Positions 60,790 through 64,000 of a stretch of 64,000 bases of DNA are shown here, piece after piece; position 1 is the stretch's first letter; every line of letters starts with the position of its first letter. The stretch spans positions 234,127-298,126 of the forward strand of contig NW_008246118.1 in assembly GCF_000281045.1 (NCBI RefSeq), written 5' to 3'. The position numbers and the translations under genes are program-made. The DNA is from Saprolegnia diclina VS20 (lineage: Eukaryota > Oomycota > Saprolegniomycetes > Saprolegniales > Saprolegniaceae). The notes under the pieces are model-generated. The model was not told the DNA's origin. It was given only the letters and a program-made list of their open reading frames with translations, and made no database searches.

Positions 60790-63618
60790 ATGAAGGCGGG
60801 AACCAGCAACAAGGTGGCGCCGGGTCCGAGCACGAGCCAGGTGCCACCGGACGGCGACAGCCACGAAGCCGAGGGCGAGTATGCTGAGAACGTACGCGCC
60901 AAGGCGCTCTGGCAGCGCGTCGTCTCGCTCACGCTGCCGCGCCCTGACGTGGAGATCATCGACATTTACCACCGGCGGACGCTCCCGCAGCTGCTCATGG
61001 TCCACCCCAACTCGAGCTTTCGGCGAGCGTGGGACTTGAGCATCGCCGCGGCCGTCATCTACGTCTGCATCATGGTACGGGGCCATTGCGATTTGAGATT
61101 GAGATTCAGCGTAGACACCGGCGTCGCTCGGCTTTGACTTTGTCGCGTGGGGCTCGAACGTCGCATCCTTCGAGTCGTTCTTGGATGCGTGCTTTGTCTG
61201 CGGTAGCCTCATCACGGCCGCTTTTGAGATTGAGATTCGAGTGTAGATATGGTGCTATCGTTCCGGACCGGGTACTACGAGAACGGCGAGCTGCACATGG
61301 AGGCGCGTGTCGTCGCGCGGCACTACCTCCGCTCGTGGTTCATCGTCGACTTTGTCTCCAACTTCCCCCTGAGCTACGTGATTCCGTCGAGCAACAAGCG
61401 CCAGACGTCGGTCAAGATCCTCAAACTGCAGAAAATACCCAAGTTACTGCGCTTTGGCGTCCTCCTCAAGTACATGCGGCAGTACGCCAAGTACTACCAC
61501 CTCCTCGTCACGGGCATCACCATGTCGCTCGGCCTCCACATCTTTACGTGCGTCTTCTCGCATGGCATCTCAGAACTGATTCATAGTGTAGCTGCATCTG
61601 GGCCAACATCTTCAACAATTGCTACGCCGACGTGACGCTCTGCAGCGACTGGGACACGGTGCGTCTCTCGTCTTGAAATGGTATTATAGAAAAAGGACTA
61701 GGCGTCGAGTATTTACGCCGAGTCGTTCCATAATGTCCTTCTCACGTTTCTCGGCATCGCCGAAGCCTCTTCGTTCCAGATGACGTCGCAGCTCGCGTCG
61801 CCATTCGAGACGTATCGACCGAACATGTACACGCTCAGGTACGACCGATGAGACCGTACTGGACGCCAATGACGATTTAGCTCGTTCATCGCGCTCTTTG
61901 GAGTGCTCAACTGCGCACTCCTCTTCGGCCACACCCTCACACTGCTCCTCAGGTAACAGCAGGTGTATGAAGGAGCGACTACACTCGGAGGCGCGTAGCT
62001 GGGACCAACAAAGCTCGACGTTCCGTAATCGCATGGACGTCATCTCGTCAGAAATGAAGTACTACGACCTGCCCGCGGACCTCCAGGTAGATGACGACAA
62101 GGTGTCCAAAGTACCAAACGACAATACATGGCTAGCACCGCGTCAAGCGCAACTACGACTACCTCTGGATCAACGTGCGCAATTCCATGATCCACATACA
62201 TGTCTCATAGTACTGCGTGCTAGCAACGCGCGTACTCGGACATGACGCTGCTCAACCAACCGGGCTTGTCCAAACCGCTGCGCACAACGATCGCGCTGCA
62301 CTTGTACAAGGACTTGCTCAACACCGTGCCGATCTTTGCCGGCTCGGACGGACGCTTCCTCGGCAAAGTGTGCATGGCGCTCGACACGGCCGTGTACCTT
62401 CCCGCCGGTACCCTGTCATTTTTGTCGTAGGACTATTGCACATGGGTGGGTAGACGTGATCATTCACCAAGACGACATTGGCCGCGAAATGTTTATTGTG
62501 CGAAAGGGGACCGTCGAAGTGCTGCCGCCGCGGGCCAAGACGAGCGCGCTGCACCCGATCATGCGCAAGCTCCGGTCGACCAAGGACGGCGCGCGCATCC
62601 TGCTCAAAGACGGGGATTTCTTTGGGGAGACGGCGCTCGTCGCCGAAGTCCGTCGCACGAACACGGTCGTCGCGGACTCGATCTGTGACCTCAACGTCCT
62701 CAGCAAGCACGTACGTTGGTTGTATCCTCGCAGGCCGACTCGGTTCCGGCGTAGGCGTTCAACGAAATCTTGGCCGAGTACCCTGAGTTTGGCGTCAAAA
62801 TGAAAAAGTCGGTCGTCGCGCGCCAGCTCGCCAACATGGTAGTATCTCGTGTGCAATCTCAATGTCAATCTCAATCATGCAAATAGAACTTTCAGTCGTC
62901 GACAGCCAAGCTCAAGGTCGAGACGGAGCTCAACCACCTCGTCGACAAGTCGCTCATGCGCCGTCGCTTTGACATGTCCTTCAAGGGCATTTACCGCTCC
63001 AAACGCATGGCTGACAAGCTCCAAGCGATCCAGGACCGGAACCGACGCGCAGAAGCCAAACCCGCTCGTAAATCCATTATCCAAGGGCTCATGGCGCGCA
63101 AGGCGTCGGTCACCCAGCTTCTCAGTCGACGGGGCTTTGTGCTCAAGCCATCGCCGTCCGGGAAGAACGTGATAGAGCAACTCGACACGCCCCCCGGACC
63201 CCCTTCCGCCCCCCCGCCAGGCCAAGAGCTCCCGCCACCACCGGACCCGCCGTCCGTCGTAGTGGACGAGTCGCGTCTCGCGTCGTTGACGTCCGAGCCA
63301 TTGCCCGCCAGCGATATGGTGCCAATGGCGCTTCTTGAAATCAACCGCATGGTCGCCGACATCAAGAAGGCTATGGACAAGGTCCAGCGGAAGATCGCAC
63401 AGCAGGCGCGACAGAGCTTGGACGGCGACGACGACGATGACAGTGACAGCGACGACGTGGCGGACGACGACGACGGCGCTCGGAGTTCTCCAATGGCGTT
63501 GTCGAGATCCCGCTTCAAGCTGGGCACCGAGCCGCCGATTCTAGAGGCCAACGAAGAAGACCACTCGATGCCGGCCCACAGTGATGCAGAGCCGAAAGCG
63601 CCAAGCTCTGAGTTTTAA
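60790..63618 (+). CDS. cNMP-binding channel with atypical pore, copy 2
   Basis: About twelve exons give roughly 760 residues. The N-terminus is MKAGTSNKVAPGPSTSQVPP. The membrane part includes FRRAWDLSIAAAVIYVCIM, MVLSFRTGYYENGELHMEAR, WFIVDFVSNFPLSYVIP and S4 VKILKLQKIPKLLRFGVLLK, with one basic residue fewer than copy 1. The pore exon reads ESFHNVLLTFLGIAEASSFQ, with no GYGD. S6 is FIALFGVLNCALLFGHTLTL. The C-linker (SWDQQSSTFRNRMDVISSEM) and cNMP domain (DVIIHQDDIGREMFIVRKGT; FFGETALVAEVRRTNTV) are close to copy 1. A long tail contains KPARKSIIQGLMARKASVTQ, a PPPG stretch and an acidic DGDDDDDSDSDDVADDDD run. The stop lies in a short tandem repeat at 63603-63657. Confidence 0.83.
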
Positions 63619-63657
63619 GCTCTAAGCTCTAAGCTCTGAGTTTTAAGCTATAAGCTG
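63603..63657. repeat. Tandem aagctct/aagctctgagtttt repeat
   Basis: The 14-bp word aagctctgagtttt occurs twice (63603 and 63631) with aagctct and aagctat units between and after. The last codons and stop of the second atypical channel lie in the first copy, so the repeat may have reshaped its C-terminus. Confidence 0.75.
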
Positions 63658-63769
63658 CAAGGAATGAGTTCAAGCTCTACAAAGTCGCGATAAAACCCAT
63701 TTGCATATCCGAGGTTAGGTTTGGTTGCGGCGTAAACTAGACACAAGACACACGGTCGCACGCGAAATA

Positions 63770-64000
63770 TTATTTCATTTCAGTGCGCGCAAACTCGTCC
63801 CACGCGCTGTTGACCGCGTCAAAGATGCGCTCGGCGATGACGAGCTGCTCGGCCGTGCGGCCGCCAGCCTTGTCCGGGTGCACGACCATGATCGCGCGCC
63901 GGTACTGCTTCTTGACGTCGTTGGGCGTGAGGAGCTTGCCCATGTTCACTTCGGTCCACTTGGCGTCCGGCCACAGGATCTGGTGCATCGTCGAAATGAG
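63770..64000 (-). CDS. Auxilin-type J domain (C-terminal part of a gene cut by the window edge)
   Basis: The frame is open from the right edge to the stop at 63770 and encodes the last 76 residues. ISTMHQILWPDAKWTEVNMG, KLLTPNDVKKQYRRAIMVVH and HPDKAGG give a J domain with the HPD motif. The LWPDAKW...V....L..P..VKK.YR.A pattern and the position at the extreme C-terminus are typical of auxilin/GAK and plant auxilin-like proteins. It recruits Hsp70 to uncoat clathrin vesicles. The rest of the protein lies beyond position 64000. Confidence 0.85.
   Translation of the reverse strand, partial: LISTMHQILWPDAKWTEVNMGKLLTPNDVKKQYRRAIMVVHPDKAGGRTAEQLVIAERIFDAVNSAWDEFARTEMK

Overview
The window is nuclear DNA of an oomycete (stramenopile), most likely a saprolegnialean such as Aphanomyces, Saprolegnia, Achlya or a relative. 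The evidence is: GC-rich, densely packed genes on both strands; very short introns (mostly 40-55 nt, usually GTACG or GTANN donors and TAG acceptors); a good oomycete initiator-type promoter just upstream of a start codon; and gene content typical of the group (temptin-like GPI proteins, cyclic-nucleotide-gated channel expansions, C69 peptidases, a plant-type CCR4 deadenylase). The lineage call is inference. Most gene models were built by joining exons by hand at GT-AG boundaries that restore a coherent protein.

Layout. 0-13 kb: a Thr/Pro-rich membrane protein cut by the left edge (-), a FAIM-like/FDPF repeat protein (-), a small Cys-rich protein (+), two C69 dipeptidase-like secreted proteins arranged tail to tail, and a Sam50/Omp85 mitochondrial beta-barrel protein (-). 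13-20 kb: two TLC/ceramide-synthase-like paralogues in opposite orientation flanking two temptin-like GPI proteins. 20-30 kb: an intronless ammonium-transporter-family gene and an intronless DEAH spliceosomal helicase (DHX16/Prp2 type) that diverge from one promoter region, an ethylmalonyl-CoA decarboxylase (ECHDC1), a TEY-type MAP kinase and a PX-domain protein. 30-46 kb: an ankyrin-HECT E3 ligase meeting a RING/UBL membrane protein end to end, a MYND-PDZ protein, an intronless beta-propeller-like protein, a protein with about 11 IQ motifs, and a CCR4 deadenylase. 46-64 kb: an MDR oxidoreductase, a canonical K+ channel with a cNMP-binding domain, a MAP kinase kinase, SGT1, a centromeric histone H3 variant, an ankyrin protein, two tandem cNMP-binding channels with atypical pores, and an auxilin-type J domain cut by the right edge.

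Functional themes: lipid and secretory functions (ceramide synthase, temptin, C69), signalling (MAPK, MAP2K, three cNMP-binding channels, an IQ scaffold), and protein quality control and ubiquitin (HECT, RING-UBL, SGT1, auxilin J). Local duplication is prominent: C69 x2, TLC x2, temptin x2 and cNMP channels x3. The observations most worth following are the two channels that keep voltage-sensor-like S4, C-linker and cNMP pocket but lack the GYGD filter, the CenH3 gene with a frame-neutral intron, the C69 pair with a near-identical central block and diverged ends, and GTAC-palindrome clusters in three promoter regions. I saw no tRNA, rRNA, CRISPR or recognisable transposon.
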